From the NCBI GenBank assembly GCA_002336765.1, contig DDES01000044.1, positions 242 to 11,093 on the forward strand: 10,852 nt of DNA, in the 5' to 3' direction. Below are positions 1 to 6,166 of this stretch, one piece after another. The translations under genes and the position numbers were made by a program. The notes below the pieces were generated by a model that searched no databases, had not been told where the DNA came from, and saw nothing but the letters and a program-made list of their open reading frames with translations. Numbering within the stretch: position 1 is the first letter of the stretch; each line of letters starts with the position of its first letter. This DNA comes from Novosphingobium sp. UBA1948 (GTDB taxonomy: Bacteria > Pseudomonadota > Alphaproteobacteria > Sphingomonadales > Sphingomonadaceae).

Positions 1-169
1 GCGGGCGCTGGGCCGCGATGCTGAGGTGACAGACCGCGCCATCGATGTGCAGGTTGGCCGGTTGCGCAAGGCGATTGGCGATGATGGCGCCAGCCCGCGC
101 TTCATCCGCACCGTCTGGGGCGTGGGCTATACGCTGGTGGATGGCTCGGAAACGGGCGAGGGGGCATGA
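1..169 (+). CDS. OmpR-family response regulator, C-terminal end (5' truncated by window edge)
   Basis: The reading frame is open from base 2 and ends with TGA at 167-169. The 55 visible residues are the second half of an OmpR/PhoB winged-helix DNA-binding domain. The recognition-helix signature (DRAIDVQVGRLRKAIGDD) is followed by the C-terminal beta-hairpin wing (FIRTVWGVGYTLV). The RTVWGVGY form of the wing is typical of the family. The phospho-receiver domain lies outside the window. The stop codon overlaps the start of the histidine kinase (ATGA), so the two are almost certainly a cognate pair, with this protein as the phosphorylated transcriptional regulator. The family call is firm. The regulated genes cannot be inferred from this fragment. 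Confidence 0.93.
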   Translation, partial: RALGRDAEVTDRAIDVQVGRLRKAIGDDGASPRFIRTVWGVGYTLVDGSETGEGA

Positions 170-1446
170 TGCGCCGCCTGCTCGACCGCAATATCGCGAC
201 GCTGGTGGCGGTGGTGCTGCTGGGGCAGGTGATGGCGGCGGGGTTGCTCTATCAACTGGTGCTGCGCCCGCAATCGCAACGGCTGGCGGCGGTGACGGCG
301 GAGATGACCGACACGATTGGCCGCTCGATGGCCAGCATGTCGCCCGCCGACCGGCGCGCGCTGGTGGCGCGTTTCAACGATGATGATGCCGTGCTGATCC
401 GTGTCGGGGACCAGCCGCCGGAGGCTGGCCTTGGTCGGCCCGGTCTGATCGAGCGCGATTTCATCGCCGCCATTTCCAACCGGTTGAACCACGGCAAGCC
501 GGTCGAATGGCGCAAGGATGGCGAAGGACGCCTGTGGGTGCGCCTGTGGCTGGGGGGCGAGGACTGGTGGGTCAGCCTGACCCCGCGCCGTCTGGGCGCT
601 CCGCTCAAGAGCGTGGCGCTGGCGCTGGGCAGCGCGCTGGTGGCGGCAATCGCGGGCGGGATCGTGTTGCAGCATTTCATCGACAAGCCCCTGCGACGGC
701 TGGTGGGCGCGGTGGATGCCTATGATCCCGACCGCGCGGGCCAGCGCATCGATGAAAGCGGGCCGGAGGAAATCGCGGCGGTGGCCGGTGCCTTCAATCG
801 CCTGTCCGACCGCATCGCCGTGCAGGAAGCCGAGCGGGCGCTGATGCTGGGCGCGGTGAGCCATGATCTGCGCACGCCGCTCACGCGGCTGCGCCTGTCG
901 CTGGCGATGCTGCACGGGGCGGATGCCGAGATGCTGGAGAGCGCGGGGCGGCAGGTGGACCGTATCGAGGCCATGCTGGGCCAGTTTCTCGATTTTGCCC
1001 GCAGTTTCGAGACCGAGCCGGTGACGCGGCTGGCGCTGGCGCCGGTGGTGGAGCGGGTGGCGGAAGAAAGCGGGCTGGGCGCGGGATTGCTGGTGGATTG
1101 TGTGCCCGATCTGGTGCTCGAGGCGCGGCCTGCGGCGCTGGAGCGCGCCATCGGCAATTTGCTGGCCAATGCGCGGCGCTATGGTCAGGCGCCCTATCGG
1201 CTGGAGGTGCGGGAGCAGGATGGCGCGCTGGAGATTGCCGTGGGCGATAGTGGCGCGGGCTTTGATCCCGCGCAGGGCGAGGCCTTGAGCCGCCCCTTTG
1301 CCCGCAGCGATGCGGCGCGTGGTGGCGACGGCACAGGGCTGGGGCTGGCGATTGTGCAGAGGGTGGCCGCCGCGCATGGCGGCAGGCTTGCTTTCGCGCG
1401 GCGCGATGGATTGTTCTGGGCGCTGCTGCGCCTGCCCCGCGCATGA
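166..1446 (+). CDS. EnvZ-type membrane sensor histidine kinase
   Basis: This 426-aa inner-membrane kinase would autophosphorylate and pass phosphate to the response regulator encoded just upstream. The order is: cytoplasmic start; TM1 at about 10-33; a periplasmic sensor domain of roughly 110 residues (34-146) with no recognised fold; TM2 at about 148-171; HAMP linker at about 172-222; dimerisation/phosphoacceptor H-box with His233 in AVSHDLRTPLTRLRL; N-box around N331-N335 (NLLANARRYG); G1 box DSGAGF (361-366); and G2 box GTGLGLAIV (389-397). All catalytic boxes are intact. HDLRTPLTRLRL and the overall length resemble EnvZ, but the sensory region is too divergent to name the gene. The ATG at 166 overlaps the regulator stop by four bases, which implies translational coupling. 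A strong hairpin begins four bases after the stop. Confidence 0.95.
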   Translation: MMRRLLDRNIATLVAVVLLGQVMAAGLLYQLVLRPQSQRLAAVTAEMTDTIGRSMASMSPADRRALVARFNDDDAVLIRVGDQPPEAGLGRPGLIERDFIAAISNRLNHGKPVEWRKDGEGRLWVRLWLGGEDWWVSLTPRRLGAPLKSVALALGSALVAAIAGGIVLQHFIDKPLRRLVGAVDAYDPDRAGQRIDESGPEEIAAVAGAFNRLSDRIAVQEAERALMLGAVSHDLRTPLTRLRLSLAMLHGADAEMLESAGRQVDRIEAMLGQFLDFARSFETEPVTRLALAPVVERVAEESGLGAGLLVDCVPDLVLEARPAALERAIGNLLANARRYGQAPYRLEVREQDGALEIAVGDSGAGFDPAQGEALSRPFARSDAARGGDGTGLGLAIVQRVAAAHGGRLAFARRDGLFWALLRLPRA

Positions 1447-1481
1447 AAAAGGCGCCCGTGGCACGACATGCCACGGGCGCC
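1446..1481. terminator. Rho-independent terminator shared by converging operons
   Basis: A perfect 13-bp stem (GGCGCCCGTGGCA at 1451-1463 and its exact complement at 1469-1481) encloses a 5-nt loop. On the minus strand the stem is followed by five U residues (complement of 1446-1450), which makes a canonical intrinsic terminator for the three-gene - operon ending at 1498. In the + direction the trailing sequence (GGTTCTTCG) is only weakly U-rich. Termination of the kinase operon there is plausible but less certain. The A-tract includes the last base of the kinase stop codon. Confidence 0.88.
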
Positions 1482-1497
1482 GGTTCTTCGATCCGGA

Positions 1498-1752
1498 TTA
1501 ATGACGGTCGGGTGCCGGTCGACCCTTTTGGGCATGCCATGCGGCAATGCCCTCAGCGGTCAGGCGCCAGCCGAGCACGGAATAGCCGCTCGGGCTGGGT
1601 TCCGCCTTGTAGAAGGCGGCAGGCAATTCGACCGGCTCGCCTTGCAATTCGGCGGCATAGTCGATGTGGTACAGCAGTTCGAAGCTGGCCAGTTCGGCCA
1701 GTTTGGCGCGACCGGCACTGTCAAGGGCGGCAGGATTGGCGGTTTTGCTCAT
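1498..1752 (-). CDS. Small hypothetical protein, last gene of phage-like module
   Basis: This 84-aa acidic-to-neutral soluble protein belongs to no family I recognise. It has no signal peptide or membrane segment. The centre carries an aromatic/acidic stretch (FELLYHIDYAAELQGEP, about 24-40). The C-terminal half contains YSVLGWRLTAEGIAAW (58-73), which looks like a short helix-turn unit, and a basic tail. The ATG at 1752 is supported by a good ribosome binding site (GAGGAG about 7 nt upstream). That site overlaps the stop of the 732-aa gene, so this gene is the third member of the same operon, 11 nt downstream. Its fixed place after a spike-like gene suggests a small particle or assembly protein (chaperone, cap or lysis accessory), but nothing in the sequence proves this. 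Confidence 0.8.
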   Translation of the reverse strand: MSKTANPAALDSAGRAKLAELASFELLYHIDYAAELQGEPVELPAAFYKAEPSPSGYSVLGWRLTAEGIAAWHAQKGRPAPDRH

Positions 1753-1763
1753 GGGTCTACTCC

Positions 1764-3962
1764 TCAGGACAGCCAGGTGCGCTTGTGTTCGACGGTGATG
1801 TTCATCGCATAGGACCCGCCGGCATAGGCTGCGCCCGCCACTTCGCGGATGCGATAGGACACGGTGTTGGCCGCCGTGACCTGCGGGTTGACGATTTCGA
1901 GCGCTGTGTTGGGGCTGGTGGCCTGCATGCGCACATCCATGCCCACTTCCGCGCCATAGACCGTGACGGTCTGCACCGCCGAGAGCGCATTGGCCGCCAG
2001 CGCGGGCAGGGTGGCCGAGGTGAACAGCGAGATCGGCTTGGGCGCCACCACTTCGCGCCACAGGCTTTTCGAACCGTCGAATTTGAGCGTGATGGCATCA
2101 TCGCCGCCCACCAGACGCCGCGCGGGCAGACGCGCGCCGCCGCCGCTGCGATCAATGGCAAAATACCAGTTCCCGCTCGGGCCGGTGCCATTGTAGAGGG
2201 TCAACTCATGCCCGTCGCCGATGCCGGTGGTGGGCAGGGTGACGGTGTTGACGCTGTTGGCCGCGCCGCCGGTCAGCACCATACGGTCGCCGCGCGGGAT
2301 GATGGCGGGCGTGGTGACGACGTTTTGCCCGGTGGTGGCATAGTCGCTCCACGTCCCGAAAGCGTTGTTGCGGAAGCAGGGGTAATAGTCGGGCAGCGCC
2401 GCCGAACATCCCGAGCCGCGCTTGCTCGGGCCGCTCGACTGTTCGATCACCACATTTTCGCCGATCGAGCCGGAATAGGTGACGGCATCGGTGATCTGGT
2501 AGCCCGCGTTGATCGCGTCGCGGCTGCGCTGCAGATGCAGGCGGAACCGGCAGTTGCGGATCTGCTTGAGCCCCGCCGTGCTGCCGCCGATCAGCATCAG
2601 CGCGGTGGGCAGATTGGCCTTGTCGCAAATGGTGGTGATATCGAGCGCGGTGTCGATCACGCCATGCTTGAAGGACCCGAGCGTTTCGTGGGCGCTGATG
2701 TAAACCATCGTATCCACCGCCACGATACGGCCGCGCACAAAGCTGCCGATGGCGAATTGCTGCTGGGGCGAGGTGACGAGAATATCCAGCTCGAATTGCG
2801 ACATGCGGCCTGCAAAGCGCGGGTCGGTCTGGCGCTGGGGGGTGAAGCCGTCACCGGTGCCGGTGGTGTCGATCACCCCGCCCGCAAAGGCCGCGCCGCG
2901 CAGGATATTGTGGAATTCACCGCGCAGATTGCCCATGCCCATCCAGCCCTCGATGGCGAGGTTGCAGTTCCACGCCGCGACATAGCCGTTGCAGATGACG
3001 CCGCCGCCCGCCGGATTGATGGCCTGCCCGTTGGTCTCGCCCAGTTCGACGCGGCCTTCGAAGATCAGGCGCGAATCGCGCTGGTTGCTCGAATAGACCA
3101 GCTCGCCGCGAAAGCCGGTGACGCGCGTGTTCTTGAGCGTCAGATCGCCCAGATAGAGATCGGGGCGATAGCAGATGCCCTTGTGGCTGACGTCCCAGCC
3201 GTTGAGCACATCGGTGACGGGATTGGTCCAGTTGGTGTTGCCATTGGCGGTGGTGCCGCCATCCAGCCAGATGTTTTCCAGCGTGATCGAGTTGCGATAG
3301 TCCCTGCCCGGATCGGTCATCGGGCTGTCGACATAGAGCCCGTGTCCGCGCCACGGATTGCCGTCGGCGGCGATGGTCTGGGTGCTGGTCTGGAAGGCGC
3401 CGCCATCCTTGTTGTAAAAGGCGAGGCGGCTGAGCGGGCCGCGGCCCTTGAGCGTGATATCACCGGCGGGCAGGGCGGCGGGAATGTAGATGCCGACGCC
3501 ATCGGTGCCCCATGCCCAGAAGGTGGTGGTGCGCGTCGGCACCCACAGGGCATAGTTGCGCTGGGGGAAGACCACGGTGCGGATCGAGAGCGCGCAGGCG
3601 TAGTTCACCGCCGCCTGAATGGCGGCCTGATCGTTGACAAGGCCGGTGCCGGTGGGATCGCCCAAGGCGCCCGCCTGATCGACGCTGATCTCGCCGGTGG
3701 TGGGCAGCAGGCGCCAGTAGCGCCCCTCGAGCGAGCGTTTGCACAGGTTGGGATGGGCCGCCGCCAGCGCGGCGGTGGCCAGCGAATCGGTGACATAGGT
3801 GGCAGCGCCCGTGCCCGCCACCGAATGGCCGCCCGAGTTGATGGTGGTCACGCTGGCATCGAAGGTGCGCTGGGGCAGGTTGGTGAACAGGTCGATGGTG
3901 GAGCCGCGCACGGCGTTGATCGCCGCCAGCGCCGCCACGCGCGCAATAAGGTCATAGGCCAT
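1764..3962 (-). CDS. Phage tailspike/fibre-like protein with right-handed beta-helix (pectate-lyase-like) fold
   Basis: This 732-aa protein has no signal peptide. The N-terminal ~80 residues form a short adaptor region ending in the GRYWRLLP turn often seen in phage spikes. Next comes a degenerate version (ALGDPTGTGLVNDQAAIQAA, 99-118) of the GDG-x-DDTxAIQxA entry motif of Pectate_lyase_3 domains. From about 155 to 510 there are repeated short beta-strand/turn units rich in Gly, Asn and Asp (ITLENIWLDGG, LTLKNTRVTGF, RLIFEGRVELG), consistent with a parallel beta-helix. Residues 550-640 form a second beta-rich part. Residues about 645-732 (ATLPALAANALSAVQTVTV, VTAANTVSYRI) match a C-terminal module common in phage tail fibres. 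Nine cysteines are scattered through it. Role (inferred): glycan binding or depolymerisation by a virion-like particle. No catalytic residues can be assigned. It lies 21 nt after the 150-aa gene, with a GAGG site 8 nt before the ATG. Confidence 0.8.
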   Translation of the reverse strand: MAYDLIARVAALAAINAVRGSTIDLFTNLPQRTFDASVTTINSGGHSVAGTGAATYVTDSLATAALAAAHPNLCKRSLEGRYWRLLPTTGEISVDQAGALGDPTGTGLVNDQAAIQAAVNYACALSIRTVVFPQRNYALWVPTRTTTFWAWGTDGVGIYIPAALPAGDITLKGRGPLSRLAFYNKDGGAFQTSTQTIAADGNPWRGHGLYVDSPMTDPGRDYRNSITLENIWLDGGTTANGNTNWTNPVTDVLNGWDVSHKGICYRPDLYLGDLTLKNTRVTGFRGELVYSSNQRDSRLIFEGRVELGETNGQAINPAGGGVICNGYVAAWNCNLAIEGWMGMGNLRGEFHNILRGAAFAGGVIDTTGTGDGFTPQRQTDPRFAGRMSQFELDILVTSPQQQFAIGSFVRGRIVAVDTMVYISAHETLGSFKHGVIDTALDITTICDKANLPTALMLIGGSTAGLKQIRNCRFRLHLQRSRDAINAGYQITDAVTYSGSIGENVVIEQSSGPSKRGSGCSAALPDYYPCFRNNAFGTWSDYATTGQNVVTTPAIIPRGDRMVLTGGAANSVNTVTLPTTGIGDGHELTLYNGTGPSGNWYFAIDRSGGGARLPARRLVGGDDAITLKFDGSKSLWREVVAPKPISLFTSATLPALAANALSAVQTVTVYGAEVGMDVRMQATSPNTALEIVNPQVTAANTVSYRIREVAGAAYAGGSYAMNITVEHKRTWLS

Positions 3963-3983
3963 GAGGATGTCCTCGCGTTGGGG

Positions 3984-4436
3984 TTACTGGCTGATGCGGA
4001 CGAGGAACTGGCCCGATGTGACATTCACGCGGTAGCTGACGCCGTTTTCGCCCTCCTGCCACGAGAAAGACGGGGCCAGATTGGAGCGCATCGTGTCGGT
4101 GATGAGCACATACCAGCTCGAATCGCCGGGGAACCGCCGCTCGACCTGAGCGCTGTTGGTGCCGCTGCCGGTGGGCACCATCGTCAGGTTGAAGTCGCGC
4201 CCGTTGATGGGGGTAAACGCGCCCGATTGCGAACCGGAGGTGACAATACCGGTGACCGGCGTAAGCCCCGAGGCGGGCAGGTAGGGCGTGAATTTGCCCG
4301 CCAGATTGGCGCCGGCGGCCAGTTGGACGGGGAGAGGCGTCGTGGCTGATACAATGATCGCGGTGTTGTCAACATCGGCGTAGGATGCCGCGACGGGCGG
4401 AACGGTGCCATTGGGGGCTGAAATGGGGAGAGCCAT
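3984..4436 (-). CDS. Phage structural-type beta-rich protein, first gene of spike module
   Basis: This 150-aa protein has no signal peptide or membrane span. The N-terminal half is Ala/Pro/Thr-rich and variable. The second half (about 80-150) has an all-beta pattern: FNLTMVPTGSGTNSAQVERR, then FPGDSSWYVL, then SWQEGENGVSYRVNV, ending FLVRISQ. This VERRF...W(Y)...GVxYRxxxTSGxxxxRxSQ layout resembles small hypothetical proteins found in tailed-phage structural clusters, so I call it by pattern, not by a named family. The ATG at 4436 is chosen because AAGGAAG lies about 8 nt upstream. The frame stays open further upstream, but that extension crosses the intergenic region and runs antisense to the glycosyltransferase. 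It probably forms the base or adaptor of the downstream beta-helix protein. Confidence 0.78.
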   Translation of the reverse strand: MALPISAPNGTVPPVAASYADVDNTAIIVSATTPLPVQLAAGANLAGKFTPYLPASGLTPVTGIVTSGSQSGAFTPINGRDFNLTMVPTGSGTNSAQVERRFPGDSSWYVLITDTMRSNLAPSFSWQEGENGVSYRVNVTSGQFLVRISQ

Positions 4437-4520
4437 GTTCTCACTTCCTTTGCTGTTGAACGGGTCTTGCGGGTGAACCGGATGTCTGAATTCCGGAAAT
4501 AACCAAATAGGGATATTGTA

Positions 4521-4535
4521 GGAAAGATATTTTCC
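4521..4535. repeat. Inverted repeat GGAAA-N5-TTTCC, possible operator
   Basis: GGAAA (4521-4525) and TTTCC (4531-4535) form a perfect 5-bp inverted repeat around the AT spacer GATAT. It sits between the divergent genes, 85 nt upstream of the - module start and 112 nt upstream of the + gene start. A short dyad like this could bind a dimeric regulator. It could also be chance in an AT-rich stretch. Confidence 0.35.
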
Positions 4536-4555
4536 AAAATTAGATTGTTGTCGGT

Positions 4556-4584
4556 TTGAAATCTGTGCCGTGTTGAAACTGTGC
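4556..4584 (+). repeat. Imperfect tandem direct repeat TTGAAA(T)CTGTGC
   Basis: TTGAAATCTGTGC (4556-4568) is repeated as TTGAAACTGTGC (4573-4584), with one base deleted. The start-to-start spacing is 17 nt, and the second copy begins 74 nt before the glycosyltransferase start. Tandem half-sites at 1.5-2 helical turns are a common activator layout, for example for OmpR-class regulators. No known consensus is matched. Confidence 0.45.
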
Positions 4585-4646
4585 GGGCTTTGGACCGCCG
4601 CGCCAATGGGTCGCCACCCCGTAAAAACCATGCTACGTCGCCGAGT

Positions 4647-5885
4647 ATGAATTACGTAAAAGAACATATCAATCGCGCTGATGCGGCACGCTATGTTTGC
4701 GTGATTAACCGGAATCGCGATGGGTATGAGGTGCCGCTGGGTTTGGAGCAGGCGGGGCTGCTCGACACATTCGTCACCGATTTCTATGCCCGTCCGGCGT
4801 GGCGCCGCTTTCTGCCCGGCTTTCTGGCCCGTCGCCGCAAGGAGGGCTTGCCTGCCGCCAAAACCGCGATGGGGCTGCGCAGCTTTCTCGTGCAATATGC
4901 CGCCGAGGCGCTGAAAATGCCGATGCACAAGGCGTTCCGCATATCGGACCGCCTGCTGGGGCGCACCGCGGCGCGCATCGCCCGCCGCCACGGCGCCAAG
5001 AATTATGCCTATGCCTCCTATCTGCAATCGCGCCCGCCGCTGGCCGAGGGGGCGAAGGTGATCGATTTCGAGTTCCACCCCCATGCGGGCCTTGCCATCC
5101 AGATCCTGCGCGAGGATTTCGCCCGCTTCCCGCAGGTGGCCTGGTCCATGGAGGCGGAGGAAGCCGGCTTCGAGCGCGATTCGTGCGAAGGCGCGTGGCG
5201 CCATGCCGATGCGGTGGTTTGCGCCAGCGCGATGACGCGGCGCGCGCTGGAATATGACGGTTGCCCGCCCGAGCGGATTACCGTGATCCCCTATGGCATC
5301 ACGCCTGCCACCGCGCCTGTGCCTCCGCGCGCGGCTGGGCCCTGCCGCTTCCTCTATGTCGGGCAGGGCCTGTCGCGCAAAGGGCTACACCATCTGGCCG
5401 AGGGCTGGCGGATCGCCGCGCCGCAGAATGCCGAACTGACCGTGGTGGCCTATCGCATCGATCCGGGCATCAAGGCCATGCTCGACCAGAAGGGTATCCG
5501 CCATCTGGGCTATCAAAGTCGCGCCGAACTCGACGCGCTGTTTGCCAGCAGCGATGTGTTCATCATGCCTTCGCTGGTGGAGGGTTTCGGGCTGGTCTAT
5601 CTCGAAGCCTTGCAGGCGGGTTGCCATGTGGTGGGCACGGTCAACACCGGCTTGCCCGATCTCGGCCTGTCGCGCCACGCGGCGACGGTGCTGCCGGTGG
5701 GCGACTTGCAGGCCATTGCCGACACCATCACCGCGCTGGCCGCGCGCAAGGCGGCGGGCGGATTCGATCCTGTGGCGATTCAGGCCGAGGGCAACCGCTG
5801 GACATGGCAGCATTTCCGTGCGGCCATCGCCAGCCATGCCGCCTCTGTGGTGGCCACAGAGCAGGTCACAGAGCGGGAGGGCTAG
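4647..5885 (+). CDS. GT4-type glycosyltransferase (family 1/GT-B fold)
   Basis: This 412-aa retaining nucleotide-sugar glycosyltransferase probably adds a sugar to a lipid-linked glycan on the inner face of the membrane. It has the two Rossmann-like halves of the GT-B fold. The C-terminal half starts at about 233 (RFLYVGQGLSRKGLHHL, phosphate-binding RKG at 244-246). It carries the EX7E motif at E312/E320 in SLVEGFGLVYLEALQAG. The acceptor half contains EFHPHAGLA (142-150) and ADAVVCASAMTRRALEYDG (187-205), ending VIPYGI. There are no membrane spans. I chose the ATG at 4647 because the GT core starts soon after it, although the ribosome binding site there is weak. The upstream GTG at 4581 has no site at all. 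The first ~15 codons are AT-rich compared with the rest. Donor and acceptor sugars cannot be told from sequence. Confidence 0.9.
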   Translation: MNYVKEHINRADAARYVCVINRNRDGYEVPLGLEQAGLLDTFVTDFYARPAWRRFLPGFLARRRKEGLPAAKTAMGLRSFLVQYAAEALKMPMHKAFRISDRLLGRTAARIARRHGAKNYAYASYLQSRPPLAEGAKVIDFEFHPHAGLAIQILREDFARFPQVAWSMEAEEAGFERDSCEGAWRHADAVVCASAMTRRALEYDGCPPERITVIPYGITPATAPVPPRAAGPCRFLYVGQGLSRKGLHHLAEGWRIAAPQNAELTVVAYRIDPGIKAMLDQKGIRHLGYQSRAELDALFASSDVFIMPSLVEGFGLVYLEALQAGCHVVGTVNTGLPDLGLSRHAATVLPVGDLQAIADTITALAARKAAGGFDPVAIQAEGNRWTWQHFRAAIASHAASVVATEQVTEREG

Positions 5886-5893
5886 GTTCCACC

Positions 5894-6166
5894 ATGCAGA
5901 TCCTCATCCATTTCATCGGCGCGCTGCTGATCGCCTATGTGCTGAGCCGGTTGACGCTGCGGATCAGGCTGGCGTCCGGCCCGTGGCGCTCTTTGCTGGC
6001 CAGCCATGCGCTGGCGCTGGGCGTGGGGCTGGCAGGTCTTGCGGCGGTGAAAGGGCCGCTGCATGGCTTTGGCGGGGTGCAACTGGCCCAGATGCTGGCG
6101 GCGCAGACGGCCTGTCTGCTGATCGACGCGATCCGCCGCAACACACCGGCTAGACCCGAAGTTTAG
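5894..6166 (+). CDS. Small hydrophobic membrane protein, unknown function
   Basis: This 90-aa protein is almost entirely membrane: hydrophobic segments at about 3-20 (ILIHFIGALLIAYVLSRL), 34-52 (SLLASHALALGVGLAGLAA) and 61-79. A short basic loop (LRIRLAS, 22-28) follows the first helix and there is an arginine pair near the C-terminus (RR, 81-82). By the positive-inside rule these favour a cytoplasmic loop. I recognise no family. It begins 8 nt after the glycosyltransferase stop, so it is co-transcribed. GGGAGG at 5875-5880 is the only nearby ribosome binding site and is somewhat distant (13 nt). It might anchor or regulate the soluble glycosyltransferase or the EPS machinery (inference). Its stop interlocks with the stop of the converging BamE-like gene. 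Confidence 0.75.
   Translation: MQILIHFIGALLIAYVLSRLTLRIRLASGPWRSLLASHALALGVGLAGLAAVKGPLHGFGGVQLAQMLAAQTACLLIDAIRRNTPARPEV

Larger units (their letters stand above)
4437..4646. promoter_or_regulatory. AT-rich divergent intergenic control region
   Basis: These 210 bp separate the start of the - strand phage-like module (4436) from the start of the + strand glycosyltransferase (4647). The central part (about 4490-4580) is strikingly AT-rich for this genome. Both transcripts must initiate here, unless the module is driven from further away. I see no textbook -35/-10 pair on either strand. TATTGT (4514-4519) is a possible + strand -10 box, but its -35 partner is poor. A direct repeat and an inverted repeat are listed separately. 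Confidence 0.5.

Noticed and set aside
127..1464. Long - strand open frame opposite the histidine kinase
   Set aside because: The kinase has every catalytic box. The antisense product is His/Arg/Gln/Pro-rich and has no ribosome binding site or known motif.
1443..4349. Very long open frame on + (about 968 codons) across the phage-like module
   Set aside because: It is the antisense of three well-supported - genes. Its translation is a low-complexity mix of Gly, Ala, Arg, Asp and His with no domain, typical of high-GC shadow frames.
4581..4646. GTG start at 4581 for the glycosyltransferase
   Set aside because: There is no ribosome binding site before it, the added 22 residues are unlike family N-termini, and it overlaps the tandem repeat.
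4437..4646. Standard sigma-70 promoters on either strand
   Set aside because: Several weak -35 or -10 like hexamers exist, but none pair at 16-18 nt with acceptable matches on both sides, so no promoter is called.
4437..5204. N-terminal extension of the 150-aa phage-like protein
   Set aside because: The frame is open, but it runs through the AT-rich intergenic region and antisense to the glycosyltransferase. The ATG at 4436 has a proper ribosome binding site.
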